Below, one piece after another: positions 7,069 through 14,277 of a stretch of DNA of 24,414 nucleotides; the first letter of the stretch is position 1; each line of letters begins with the position of its first letter. Made by a program: the position numbers and the translations under genes. The notes beneath the pieces are model-generated. The model was not told the origin of the DNA and searched no databases. It worked only from the letters and a program-made list of their open reading frames with translations. The DNA is from a virus. The stretch covers positions 1 to 24,414 of the IMG/VR virus record IMGVR_UViG_3300049218_000503. One strand, 5' to 3'.

Positions 7069-7540
7069 TTGTCGGATCATCCCCTGGAACAAATTTAGGC
7101 GGGTCTAACGCTAACTGCCCTCTATGATAAGCTACTTCGTTTGCGTAACCGGCGTACAAGTTGAAGTTCTTGACGTTGTATGCCGTGTCGAGCGCGCCTC
7201 CGATAAAACAATCCTTGTGAGGGAACCACCCGAAGAATCGAAGGTCCGGCGTCTTCAGTTCCCAGACACCATCGCTCAAGTGAACGAGCGGCTTGAATTT
7301 CTGTTCGAAAGTTAAAGTCTCGCCGGAACAGAAGACTTCGAGGAGAGAATCGAACTGTTGAGTTGGCGATTGCTCCACCTGCCATTGGGACCGCCACGTG
7401 GGCAAATCGTCCATAATCCGCGGCCGCACTCGCGGAAGGATGTAGATCATACGCCATTCTTGTTCCCGATCCTCCAAAGCTGGATCGAGCTTAATCAACG
7501 CCTGAGGCTGCGCCCTAACCAACTCTAAGATTGTTGCCAT
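7040..7540 (-). CDS. RelE/HigB-like toxin candidate
   Basis: 166 residues from ATG 7540, which has no clear ribosome site. The C-terminal half contains a run of strands (VWELKTPDLRFFGWFPHKDCFIGGALDTAYNVKNFNLYAGYANEVAYHR) resembling the RelE/HigB core, in which a WElR-type strand is followed by a hydrophobic strand and a terminal helix. An N-terminal extension of about 70 residues is longer than usual for HigB. Its place directly before a HigA-type regulator with overlapping ends supports a toxin-antitoxin pair. If true, it would be a ribosome-associated mRNA endonuclease. The sequence match is only suggestive, and the protein may belong to a different small family linked to XRE regulators. 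Confidence 0.6.
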   Translation of the reverse strand: MATILELVRAQPQALIKLDPALEDREQEWRMIYILPRVRPRIMDDLPTWRSQWQVEQSPTQQFDSLLEVFCSGETLTFEQKFKPLVHLSDGVWELKTPDLRFFGWFPHKDCFIGGALDTAYNVKNFNLYAGYANEVAYHRGQLALDPPKFVPGDDPTNVVTNYNYR

Positions 7541-7622
7541 TTAAGTCAACAAACGCTACTATCAAGTTACTGTAAGTCGGCAAAGTGTCGCATATCTGCC
7601 ACTTCTCGAAGAGCCGACTGAG

Positions 7623-8469
7623 TTATAGCCCCACCACCGCGCGGTAAGGATCGAGCGAGGCGCGGACGAAATCCGGCATGTCCTTGAGGCTGTAGGACGA
7701 TGTCATCTGGCCTTGCACGGTCTGCGCATTTTGGCCGATGCGGGTGCGATAGCGGTAGCGCTCCGCCACCCATTCGATGCAGGCGTTGTTGATCGCCGCC
7801 GGAATGAACCCATAGGAGATCAGTATGCCTGCGCCGGCGTCGGTCGCGGCGAAGCCATAGACGCCGCCCGATACATTATATTGGCCCGCGGCCGGGGTTC
7901 CGCTCACGGCCGTCAACGACGATACATTATTATATGTATTATATGTCACGCCCTGGTCGCCGGCCCACGGCCCGAACGGCGCCGCGGCCGTCACGGTATA
8001 CGGGCCGGGCGAGACCGGAACCGTGGCGCTTTGGGCTTCGACCGCGTAACCGGCCGTATAGTCGATCGCCACATTCTGCCGGCCGCGTCGGAAATGGTCG
8101 TGAAACAGGTCGAGCGCCTGCGGACGCCCCGGCGGCAGGCCGTCCCACGCTTCGAGCAGATAGCCCTTCGAAAAAGGCGCGCCGGCGGGCCGGCGTCACC
8201 GCCGCCGGCACCGCGACATTATCGATCGATAGCGAGGTCATTTGCAGCACCGGATAGTGCCGCAGATAAACGCGCGCCTTGCCGTTGCCGTCGAGCCGCT
8301 CCGCATAGGCGCGCGGCGTGAGCGGCGGCCGGCCGAGATAGGCGGCGATCGCGCCGCTGACGTCGGTAATGAGCCGCGCCAGCAATGTGTCGTCGGTGGT
8401 GCCGATGCCGCTCGAGCCCGACAGCCAGGCTTTGACGTCGGTTAGCACGGCGAGATCGGACGCAGCCAT
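7623..8469 (-). pseudogene. gp6-like head-tail connector, split by a +1 frameshift
   Basis: The start at ATG 8469 (MAASDLAVLTDVKAWL, AGGA ribosome site) begins the typical connector N-terminus: a DVKAWLSG helix, DDTLLARLITDVSGAIAAYLGRP and RLDGNGKARVYLRHYPV. That frame fails near 8180-8205. The next frame continues the family pattern with PFSKGYLLEAWDG, then FRRGRQNVAIDYTAGY, and ends with ACIEWVAERYRYRTRIG...FVRASLDPYRAVVGL at TAA 7623. The total length of 847 bases is one base over a multiple of three. The shift lies in a GCCGGCCCGCCGGCG run, so a single extra base is the cause, real or from sequencing. If real, a connector needed at the portal vertex is lost and the phage is defective. The C-terminal part alone has only a GTG start at 8072. 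Confidence 0.8.
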
Positions 8470-8488
8470 GTGTTCGGTCCTGTGCGTT

Positions 8489-8704
8489 TTAGGATTTCTT
8501 GACGGACAACCTGGCGCGGCGCGCGCCGGGCGGTGCTTTGGCTTTTTCCGCCGCGCCCGTGTCTGTTTCGGCTTCAACAAAGCCGAAGCACTCGACCAGC
8601 AGCTCCCCGACCTCGGCCTCGACGTCATAGACGCCATCGCGTACGGCGATGACGACGCCGGCGACGCACGGGTCGCCGACGCCTTGCGGCGCTTTGAGTT
8701 TCAT
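8489..8704 (-). CDS. Small conserved phage protein of unknown function
   Basis: 71 residues from ATG 8704. Residues 1-50 read like a compact all-beta domain (KLKAPQGVGDPCVAGVVIAV then DGVYDVEAEVGELLVECFGFVE), and the last 20 residues are basic (AKAPPGARRARLSVKKS). It lies 19 bases upstream of the gp6-like connector start, in the position where small head-associated proteins occur between capsid and connector. I cannot name a family. The codon pattern and tight spacing support a real gene. Confidence 0.65.
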   Translation of the reverse strand: MKLKAPQGVGDPCVAGVVIAVRDGVYDVEAEVGELLVECFGFVEAETDTGAAEKAKAPPGARRARLSVKKS

Positions 8705-8748
8705 GGGTGTTCTCGCAATTTTTCAAGATGGCGGAGATGAGCATGCCG

Positions 8749-8835
8749 TCAGCGCGGGCCGGCCCCGTCAATTCGCGCGCGCAGGCGCTCTATTTCAAAC
8801 TGCTCGTCGTACCGGCGTTCTTCTTCTGGCGTCAT
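8749..8835 (-). pseudogene. 28-codon fragment matching the start of the immunity gene at 8851-9264
   Basis: From ATG 8835 to TGA 8749 the frame encodes 28 residues beginning MTPEEERRYDEQFEIERLRARID. The immunity protein 15 bases upstream begins MTPAEDREYDEQLDVFIRLRDRID, and the DNA is also alike. It is either a duplicated stump of that gene, or a native miniature head gene whose start was copied onto the immunity gene. It is too short to be judged functional. Confidence 0.55.
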
Positions 8836-8850
8836 CCGCAATTCCGGTCG

Positions 8851-9264
8851 TCAATCCTTCTCGGTGCCGCGCCGCGCGCCGACGTATTCGATATCCCGAT
8901 ATTCCTTCGGAAAGTATTGCCGCTGCAGGCCGTCGATGATGTCGTGCGGGCGTATATAGAGGCCCATATTGGGCCAATCATCGAGGTGATCGTCTAGTGC
9001 TACTGCGTAGACGATCTCCCACCCCGGAAAGGCTACAACGATTTGCTGCAATTGATAGACAATGCGTGCCCGAAGCAGCTCGAGATTTCCAACGGAAACT
9101 TTAACTTGCGGTGTCCCCCGAAAATCATCGTGCGCAGAATAATCTCCGGGCGCCAATAAAGTGTCCGGCCGCTCATGCTGTTCCAAGAATGCGTCAATTC
9201 GATCGCGGAGGCGTATAAACACGTCCAACTGTTCGTCGTACTCGCGATCTTCCGCTGGGGTCAT
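8851..9264 (-). CDS. Immunity protein for GHH-type nuclease toxin (copy 2)
   Basis: 137 residues from ATG 9264 (GAGGA directly upstream). From residue 40 on it matches the protein at 14278-14682 at roughly 60 percent by eye, including GNLELLR, FPGWEI, the block DWPNMGLYIRPH-x-IIDGLQRQYFPKE and an IEY near the end. Both follow homologous nuclease-type toxin genes, so I infer a cytosolic inhibitor that binds its cognate toxin. Its first 26 residues differ from the paralogue and instead match the mini-ORF at 8749-8835, suggesting a spliced-on start. The cognate toxin gene beside it is truncated, so here the protein would protect only against an incoming relative. Confidence 0.75.
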   Translation of the reverse strand: MTPAEDREYDEQLDVFIRLRDRIDAFLEQHERPDTLLAPGDYSAHDDFRGTPQVKVSVGNLELLRARIVYQLQQIVVAFPGWEIVYAVALDDHLDDWPNMGLYIRPHDIIDGLQRQYFPKEYRDIEYVGARRGTEKD

Positions 9265-9319
9265 GTTCCTCGGCGTTATCCTTGCCTGCATTCGGAAAAC
9301 CCAGAGACTGTGATCAGCG

Positions 9320-9574
9320 CTATGGACGAAGCCGCTCGTTAAACCGTCCTATTTTTGGATTATTCGAAGACCTTACCCTTGAAAGAAAATCCCGCGCCTG
9401 CTCCGGCGTCATTTCTTCCGCGGCGATACCGCTCTGCCGTAGATACGCCTGCAAAAGGTTGTCGACCGCTTTATTATAGGCTTTGTGTTCCTGGTTCCAC
9501 CCATGTTCCCCAGGTGCCAGCTTACCTGTGACAGCATCCTCGAACACGCGCCTCGTTTCCAGCCTTAGTGGCAA
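9320..9574 (-). pseudogene. Truncated GHH-type nuclease toxin tip (copy 2)
   Basis: The frame carries the C-terminal part of the toxin domain seen whole at 14693-15715: VFEDA-x-x-G, then W-x-x-EH-x-AYN-x-AV, the I-x-x-EEM-x-P-x-QAR-x-F block and a final FN. The segment with GHHYVPRALF is missing. At about base 9575 the coding sequence joins directly to a frameshifted remnant of a carrier start (9594-9682). Only a TTG (9574) could serve as a start. The fragment lacks the putative active-site histidines, so I treat it as a dead, displaced tip that keeps its immunity gene (8851-9264). Confidence 0.7.
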
Positions 9575-9593
9575 CCTGGTCGTCGGCGACCTG

Positions 9594-9682
9594 ACCTGCC
9601 AGTTCGCAGATCGCCTTCACGATTCCGCGCGCACCGGCCACGCCTGCGGCACGAGAGTCAGCAGGCGTGGCAAGCGACCCAT
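9594..9682 (-). pseudogene. Remnant of the capsid-linked carrier gene 5' end
   Basis: From ATG 9682 the sequence reads MGRLPRLLTLVPQAWPVRAE, nearly identical to the first 20 residues of the carrier protein at 10167-11064 (MDRLPRLLTLVPQAWPVRAE). A lost base then shifts the frame, and homology continues as VKAICELAGQV in another frame before joining the truncated toxin tip at about 9575. It is a duplicate of the active carrier start with the linker deleted. Confidence 0.8.
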
Positions 9683-9702
9683 GGAGAAGGCCCGAGGTGG
9701 AC

Positions 9703-9797
9703 TTAGCCCGCCGCGATATTCGAGATCACCGCCATAGACGGCGGGAAATAGTGCTGAAATACCTCGTCGGCATAGACGCCGGTGTCGGGGCGGCCAT
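9703..9797 (-). pseudogene. Remnant of the major capsid gene 3' end
   Basis: Reading toward TAA at 9703, the frame encodes TGVYADEVFQHYFPPSMAVISNIAAG, the exact capsid C-terminus (11084-12658) apart from Met to Phe, with a 15-bp deletion near 9786. It is followed, as in the intact locus, by the start of the carrier gene. The capsid/carrier junction has therefore been duplicated next to a second toxin tip. Confidence 0.85.
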
Positions 9798-9798
9798 T

Positions 9799-10170
9799 TT
9801 ATTTCGGCACGAACGAGCCGTCATCGAGACCGCGAAGAAGCATGCCGGCATCAGCGGCCTGGGGCTGGCGCCGCGAGTTCGAAATGTTTCGCAGCTCTTC
9901 GCGAGCTGCATCTGGCGCCACGACCAAGGTCGTGACAGCCGCCTTCAGACGCACTTGTAAATTCGGGTGGTCGAATAACTTAAGCAACGCTCTGCGTTGA
10001 TCTCCAGAGCGGGCTTGCAGTTCGTTTCTTACGTCATCCATTTGACGATACAGCAAGTTGAATTTTTTAATGTCGTCTGCAAAAAGCGCTTTATCTTGTT
10101 GCAGCGCGATCTCCGCAAATCGATCAACAAGTTCTGGAACTGGCATGTCCTTAATGTTGTTTTGTCTCAT
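9799..10170 (-). CDS. DUF2019-like immunity protein
   Basis: 123 residues from ATG 10170, which overlaps the stop of the toxin gene (ATGA), so translation is coupled. The sequence fits the DUF2019 pattern: LVDRFAEIALQQDKAL, then KFNLLYRQMDDVRNEL, RALLKLFDHPNLQVRLKAAVTTLVVAPDAAREEL. This is an all-helical, HEAT-like fold that recurs directly behind toxin genes and is used as an immunity protein in polymorphic toxin loci. It should bind and block the HHIVEQ-type nuclease domain encoded just upstream. I see no membrane segment. The family name comes from memory of the pattern; position alone would already suggest immunity. Confidence 0.8.
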   Translation of the reverse strand: MRQNNIKDMPVPELVDRFAEIALQQDKALFADDIKKFNLLYRQMDDVRNELQARSGDQRRALLKLFDHPNLQVRLKAAVTTLVVAPDAAREELRNISNSRRQPQAADAGMLLRGLDDGSFVPK

Positions 10171-11064
10171 GGTTCGAGAACTCCGAACTCGATCAGCGCC
10201 TCCTTGCCGATGCGGTATCGCTCTTCCCAACTCCTTCCCCGCAGATAATCCCTCGGGGACAGACCGCCGAATCGTTCATTGCCGGTCGAATACCACGCAG
10301 TGATCTGCCAATGCGTGAGCGTCGGAATGAGCACGAGATTCTCCGGCGAATCAATCAGGCTCGGGCCAAAGCCGTCCTTCGCCGCCGGCGTTTGTTCAAC
10401 GATGTGATGAATATTATATCCGGCAGACGGACTCAATGCGGCCTGCTGCAACTCTTTCAACGTCTTCGGGCGGCCGAGATAAGCCTCGACATAAGGAAGA
10501 TAACTGTTGAGCCAGTCAACCGCTTGCAACGTCGCAAGAAACGCCAGGCCGAGGGGCTCATCGACCAAAACCGCCTCAGCCGCCCAGTAAGCGGCGGCCT
10601 TTTACAAAGGCGTGGATAGCTTGTCTTGTTTCCGGCTGTTCCTGCGGAACGTTTGGCGGTTTCGCAAGCGGTGGACTTTGATTTTGACCGAAAATCGGTG
10701 AATCGTTCGTCGCGTATTGCGCACCCAGTACCCAGCTATTGTTGGGCGCCGCGTCTGATAAAACGCTTATATCGTCCGAAGTGTTGTTACCTCCATCACT
10801 CGTCCATTGCCCGCCATCGGGATTGCCGGCGGGCACGCGCGGTTCGTCGCGATTGAAGCCAGCCTTGTGCAGTGCCCGGCGAAATTCACGGATGCCTTCG
10901 GCAAGCAGCTCACAATCACGGCGGATCGCGGCGAGTTCAGCGTGGCGCCTCAGTTGCTGTTCTTCCTCGACTCGCCCCGCGAGCGTGTTGATCGCCTTCA
11001 CGATCTCCGCGCGCACCGGCCACGCCTGCGGCACGAGAGTCAGCAGGCGTGGCAAGCGATCCAT
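10167..11064 (-). pseudogene. Capsid-linked carrier with HHIVEQ nuclease toxin, frameshifted
   Basis: Start ATG 11064, 19 bases after the capsid stop. Residues 1-70 are helical and probably coiled-coil (RAEIVKAINTLAGRVEEEQQLRRHAELAAIRRD...), residues 76-88 hold the linker VPAGNPDGGQWTS, and 103-118 a second shared motif (SDAAPNNSWVLGAQYA). The frame then meets TGA at about 10576 after FVKGRRLLGG. Shifting by one base near 10590, in GTAAAAGGCC, restores a long domain (AAYWAAEAVLVDEPLGLAF...) ending with NIHHIVEQ, ENLVLIPTLTHWQITAWY and LSPRDYLRGRSWEER. The HH and spaced His/Asn pattern suggests an HNH/AHH-type nuclease. Its length of 898 bases is one over a multiple of three. The toxin is either inactivated or reached by rare +1 shifting. 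Immunity follows at 9799-10170. Confidence 0.78.
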
Positions 11065-11083
11065 GGAATCAATCCCGGATGGA

Positions 11084-12658
11084 TTACCCCGCAGCGATAT
11101 TCGAGATCACCGCCATCGACGGCGGGAAGTAGTGCTGCATCACCTCGTCGGCATAGACGCCGGTCTGGTAGCGCCGCGCGCGGGGCGGCCACTCGATCTG
11201 ATAATAGTCCTGCCGGGTGCGGATCTGCATGACGTTGCCGACATTCGACAGCGGATACGGCAAGGTCTTCGACGTCATCAGGATGGTGCCGGCCGGCATG
11301 TTGGGATGGACCCGGATGTCGAGCGTCTTCGGCCCCGCCATGGAGAACTTGTTGAGGTAGGTGCGCACCATGATGCCGCCGCCGAGCGCGCCCTGGTCGG
11401 CGTCGAACACGAACCGCTGCGCCGCGTTGGCGCCCCCGGCAAGAATTTTCGCCGACAGGTTGTTGGCGACCTGCGACGACACCCACATGGTGTCGGGTGA
11501 CAGCCGGTAATTGTCCCAGCGGTTCTTGAGCGCGGCGTCGATCTCGACGATGCCGCCGGCGCCGTCGCCGGTCAGCGTCGATCCGCTGCCCGCGGTGCCG
11601 GTGGAAAGATACTGAACATAGGCATTCGAGCCCGACTTGAATGCCTGATAGAGCAGACCGTCGAACACCAGCGCATTGGTCGAGTTGTCGCTCGCTCCGA
11701 GCGACGCCGCCGTCTGGGTGCCGGCGGCATTCGCGGTGATGATCACCGAGTTGATGGTGGTGATGGCGCCGAGCACTTCCGAACCCGCCGCGCCCCAGAA
11801 CCAGGCGTAGCCGAGCGCGCCGGTCACCGGCGCCACCGTCGCGGCGATCGAGCCGGACGTGCCGGAGGCGATCGAGGTCGTGGCGTTCGCCGACTTTTCC
11901 GCAGCACCGCCGCCGAAGGTATCGGAGGAGCCGTCGGCATTGCTGCGCGTGATCGCGCCCTGGATGCCGCCGGTGATGCTGCCGTTGACGATGCCGTCGA
12001 GCGAAAGCGCGACACAGATAACGCTGTACGGGCTGGCCGACGCGGTGAGTGAACCGCCCGACGTCGACGGCGCCAGCGACGGCGTCGGCGTGGTACCGAG
12101 CGACACCGACGTATTGCCGCCGAGGATCAAAATCTCCTCGCCCAGCATGCAGGCTTCGAGGCCGACCTTGGCGCCGATCGCCTTGACGTCGTCGAAGCCC
12201 ATGCCGGCGTAATACGCCTCGAAGTCGACCGAGGTCTCGATGCCGATGCCCTTGTAGGCGGCGCTGTAATCCTGGGTCGACACCGCCTGCACGCCGCCGC
12301 GGTTGCCGCCCGACACGCCGATGCGTAATCCGGTGGTGTTGACGCCGGTCACGGCGCGCCAATTCGCCTGGATGCCGCCCTTGCCGGACACGCGCGGGAT
12401 CTCGTTGCGCAGCGGCGTGAGCAACGGATAGAGAAACTTGGCGCCGAGCTCGAGATCGTAATAGGTCAGTCCCGACGTCGCCGAGCCCGATTCCGAAAAT
12501 GTGCTCTTGGACAGCGGATCGCCCGGCAGCGGATTGGCGTGCGCCTTCTCGATCTCCTGGAGGAACCCGCCGGCGCTGGCGAGCGCGGCGTTGTAGTCCT
12601 GCACGGTGCGCGGCATCGACGACTTGGCAAGCACGTGCGGCAGATTGGGCTGATACAT
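11084..12658 (-). CDS. Major capsid protein (HK97-fold) with inserted Ser/Thr/Gly/Ala-rich domain
   Basis: 524 residues from ATG 12658 (MYQPNLPHVL), AGGA nine bases upstream. The N-terminal 50 residues may be a scaffold-like arm. Residues 60-180 contain LEGAKFLYPLLTPLRNEIPRV-like E-loop material (LELGAKFLYPLL in fact) and VDFEAYYAGMGFDDVKAIGAKVGLEACMLGEE, and residues 370-524 return to the core with LKNRWDNYRLSPDTMWVS and IEWPPRARRYQTGVYADEVMQHYFP. Between about 182 and 330 lies a segment rich in Gly, Ser, Thr and Ala with strands, most likely a surface Ig-like or decoration insertion. Position behind protease and ahead of the connector supports the call. Its 3' end has been duplicated at 9703-9797. 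Confidence 0.82.
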   Translation of the reverse strand: MYQPNLPHVLAKSSMPRTVQDYNAALASAGGFLQEIEKAHANPLPGDPLSKSTFSESGSATSGLTYYDLELGAKFLYPLLTPLRNEIPRVSGKGGIQANWRAVTGVNTTGLRIGVSGGNRGGVQAVSTQDYSAAYKGIGIETSVDFEAYYAGMGFDDVKAIGAKVGLEACMLGEEILILGGNTSVSLGTTPTPSLAPSTSGGSLTASASPYSVICVALSLDGIVNGSITGGIQGAITRSNADGSSDTFGGGAAEKSANATTSIASGTSGSIAATVAPVTGALGYAWFWGAAGSEVLGAITTINSVIITANAAGTQTAASLGASDNSTNALVFDGLLYQAFKSGSNAYVQYLSTGTAGSGSTLTGDGAGGIVEIDAALKNRWDNYRLSPDTMWVSSQVANNLSAKILAGGANAAQRFVFDADQGALGGGIMVRTYLNKFSMAGPKTLDIRVHPNMPAGTILMTSKTLPYPLSNVGNVMQIRTRQDYYQIEWPPRARRYQTGVYADEVMQHYFPPSMAVISNIAAG

Positions 12659-12714
12659 GGTGTCGTGTCCTATCGTTTGCATGGGTTGTTTGAATGATCG
12701 CAGCGGCGCAGCAC

Positions 12715-12795
12715 CGCGTGTTCCCGCGACAGCGGGAATGCGGCAAGCGTCAACGATTGAAGAAACTGGACCCCGCCGGCGCGGGGCTGGCGTCG
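12715..12795. repeat. Degenerate double-palindrome intergenic repeat
   Basis: Two hairpins, TTCCCGCgacaGCGGGAA (12721-12738) and CCCCGCcggcGCGGGG (12771-12786), lie in the gap between the protease-like gene and the capsid gene. The layout matches dispersed repeats of rhizobial genomes. It could set the relative amount of protease and capsid mRNA. Confidence 0.75.
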
Positions 12796-12808
12796 CGGTT
12801 AAACCGCT

Positions 12809-13984
12809 TTATTCCGTGCGCGGCCGGAAGCCGGGCATCGCGCGCATCGGGCTCGACTGCGCCTTGCGGATGGCAAACTCCGCCAACGCTTCAAGCGCGC
12901 CCGGCCGGTCGAGCAGATGAGCGGGCGCGGCGAACTGCGAGTCCTCGTGCTTCTCGACAACGCGCACCGAACTTGAGCCGAGCGGCAGCGGCTGATCTTC
13001 GATCTTTTTCATCCGTGCCGTCATGTCGTCGAGCCGTGCCGTCACGCTATGGATTGCTTTGGTCAACGGCCGTTCGACGCGGTGCTCGATCGCGGCGGCA
13101 AGCTTCTCCATCTGATCGGAACCCGCCTCTTCGCCATGCTCGCCTGCCGGCGGCGGGAAGCGCGGATTCGGCTCCACGTTCGCGCCGGGAACCCCCTCCC
13201 ATCCCTCCCCCGCTTGCGGGGGAGGGTAAGGGTGGGGGCAGCAATCGGGATCGAGGTTGGCCAAGAGATCGTGGATCGCCTTGATGCGATCCTTGTCGGC
13301 CTTGGAATGGCGCGCGCCGATTTTGGCGAGAGTCTCTTCGTCATTGCGAGCCAACGGGTCCGGCCCGAAGTGGCCGGCCCGATGACAGGCTCCGCGAAGC
13401 AATCCAGAGCGGCTTGCGACAGATTCTGGATTGCTTCGTCGCTCCGCTCCTCGCAATGACGGATTGGTAACGTGATCCACCGCCTTGAACTTGCGCAGCT
13501 CCCTCGAGCCGTCGGCCTTGATTACCGCGAACGTCGCTTCGGGCAGACAAGGATTGTCGACCAGCGACACTTCGAGCGGCTCTGCGGTGTAGCGCGTCAG
13601 CGACGGCCGATCGGGATCCGGCCAGCGCTTCACATAGCGGCCGCCCTGCGAAAAGCCGGTGTAGACGCCCTCCTCGACCTTCTGCCATTCGGCGTCGTCG
13701 ACCACCTTGCCGCAGATCTCGACCTGCCTGGCGTCATCGTTGAATGCGATATCGACAAGCTTTCCGGCGGCAACGGCGCCGTGCATGGCGCGCAGGTTGC
13801 CCAAGCTGCGGCCATCGGTGGCGCTGGCGAATTTCTGCGACCATTGCTGATAAAGCGGCTTGGTCGAGGCGTAATCGCACACCTCACCGGCGCCGTCCGG
13901 CTTTTCGGCGGTGACGACGCCATAGACCAGACGCTGCGCCGCATCGATCTTGGTGATCGGCACAAAGAGGTTGAGGTCGTTCAT
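12809..13984 (-). CDS. Prohead protease-like protein with scaffold-like tail
   Basis: 391 residues from ATG 13984 (MNDLNLFVPITKID), with GGAG ten bases upstream; ATG 14008 is an alternative. Residues 1-155 resemble the phage prohead serine-protease domain: LRAMHGAVAAGK with His68, EEGVYTGFSQGGRYVKRW, and YTAEPLEVSLVDNPCLPEATF with Ser140, the usual order of catalytic His and Ser. The tail from about 270 is rich in charged helices (KLAAAIEHRVERPLTKAIHSVTARLDDMTARMKKIE), as in scaffolds fused to proteases. Residues 175-215 and about 249-268 are encoded by two dispersed palindromic repeats inserted in frame between the domains. It precedes the capsid gene and would process the procapsid. Confidence 0.75.
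   Translation of the reverse strand: MNDLNLFVPITKIDAAQRLVYGVVTAEKPDGAGEVCDYASTKPLYQQWSQKFASATDGRSLGNLRAMHGAVAAGKLVDIAFNDDARQVEICGKVVDDAEWQKVEEGVYTGFSQGGRYVKRWPDPDRPSLTRYTAEPLEVSLVDNPCLPEATFAVIKADGSRELRKFKAVDHVTNPSLRGAERRSNPESVASRSGLLRGACHRAGHFGPDPLARNDEETLAKIGARHSKADKDRIKAIHDLLANLDPDCCPHPYPPPQAGEGWEGVPGANVEPNPRFPPPAGEHGEEAGSDQMEKLAAAIEHRVERPLTKAIHSVTARLDDMTARMKKIEDQPLPLGSSSVRVVEKHEDSQFAAPAHLLDRPGALEALAEFAIRKAQSSPMRAMPGFRPRTE
13190..13242. repeat. CCCTCCCCCGC/GCGGGGGAGGG palindromic repeat inside a gene
   Basis: A perfect hairpin, CTCCCCCGC-tt-GCGGGGGAG, flanked by CCCCTCCC and AGGGTGGGGG lies within the protease-like gene and is translated as PHPYPPPQAGEGWEG. This repeat type is normally intergenic. 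Confidence 0.88.
13339..13461. repeat. 123-bp CGTCATTGCGAG...TCGCAATGACG repeat inside a gene
   Basis: Termini CGTCATTGCGAG and CTCGCAATGACG are inverted copies, and an inner pair GAAGCAATCCAGA / TCTGGATTGCTTC makes a second stem. This is a dispersed element typical of Bradyrhizobium-like genomes. Its 123 bases are exactly 41 codons, so it sits in the protease-like gene without breaking the frame. Confidence 0.9.
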
Positions 13985-14149
13985 TGGGGGATGGCTCCTG
14001 TCGTTCATTTTCACGAGCGGCATGTGCCTCGCGCGCGCGCCGCGCAACGCGGGGCAATCGGCCGCAGCATTCCGAAAAAATAAAAAATAATGGAGCAGGC
14101 GGAGTTGCTGTCCGCGTTCAGTGTCTTCGGTTCTTCAGGATCATGCGCC

Positions 14150-14275
14150 AAACGCAAAGCAGATGATGCGCGCCAGCCACTCGTCGAAGTCGTCCTTGTG
14201 CGAGGGCTCCTTGGTCTGGTGCACCTTGCTGGCGGTGTCGCCGGGCACGAATTTGGCGCGGCGCCGCTTCGCCAG
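14150..14275 (-). repeat. 126-bp fragment of the portal gene
   Basis: Bases 14150-14275 match 17731-17856 of the portal gene with two mismatches and no gaps, in the same orientation. The fragment begins right beside the stop of the immunity gene at 14278. It is not translated as a complete product. The surrounding stretch 13985-14277 holds nothing else I recognise. Confidence 0.96.
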
Positions 14276-14277
14276 CG

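Noticed and set aside
10580-10600. Programmed +1 frameshift between carrier and nuclease
   Set aside because: No known +1 shift signal is visible; a simple one-base insertion explains it, so it is reported as a disrupted gene.
11040-12746. 568-codon minus-strand frame overlapping the capsid
   Set aside because: It is the same strand in another frame, Arg/His-rich without domains; the capsid frame has the ribosome site and fold pattern.
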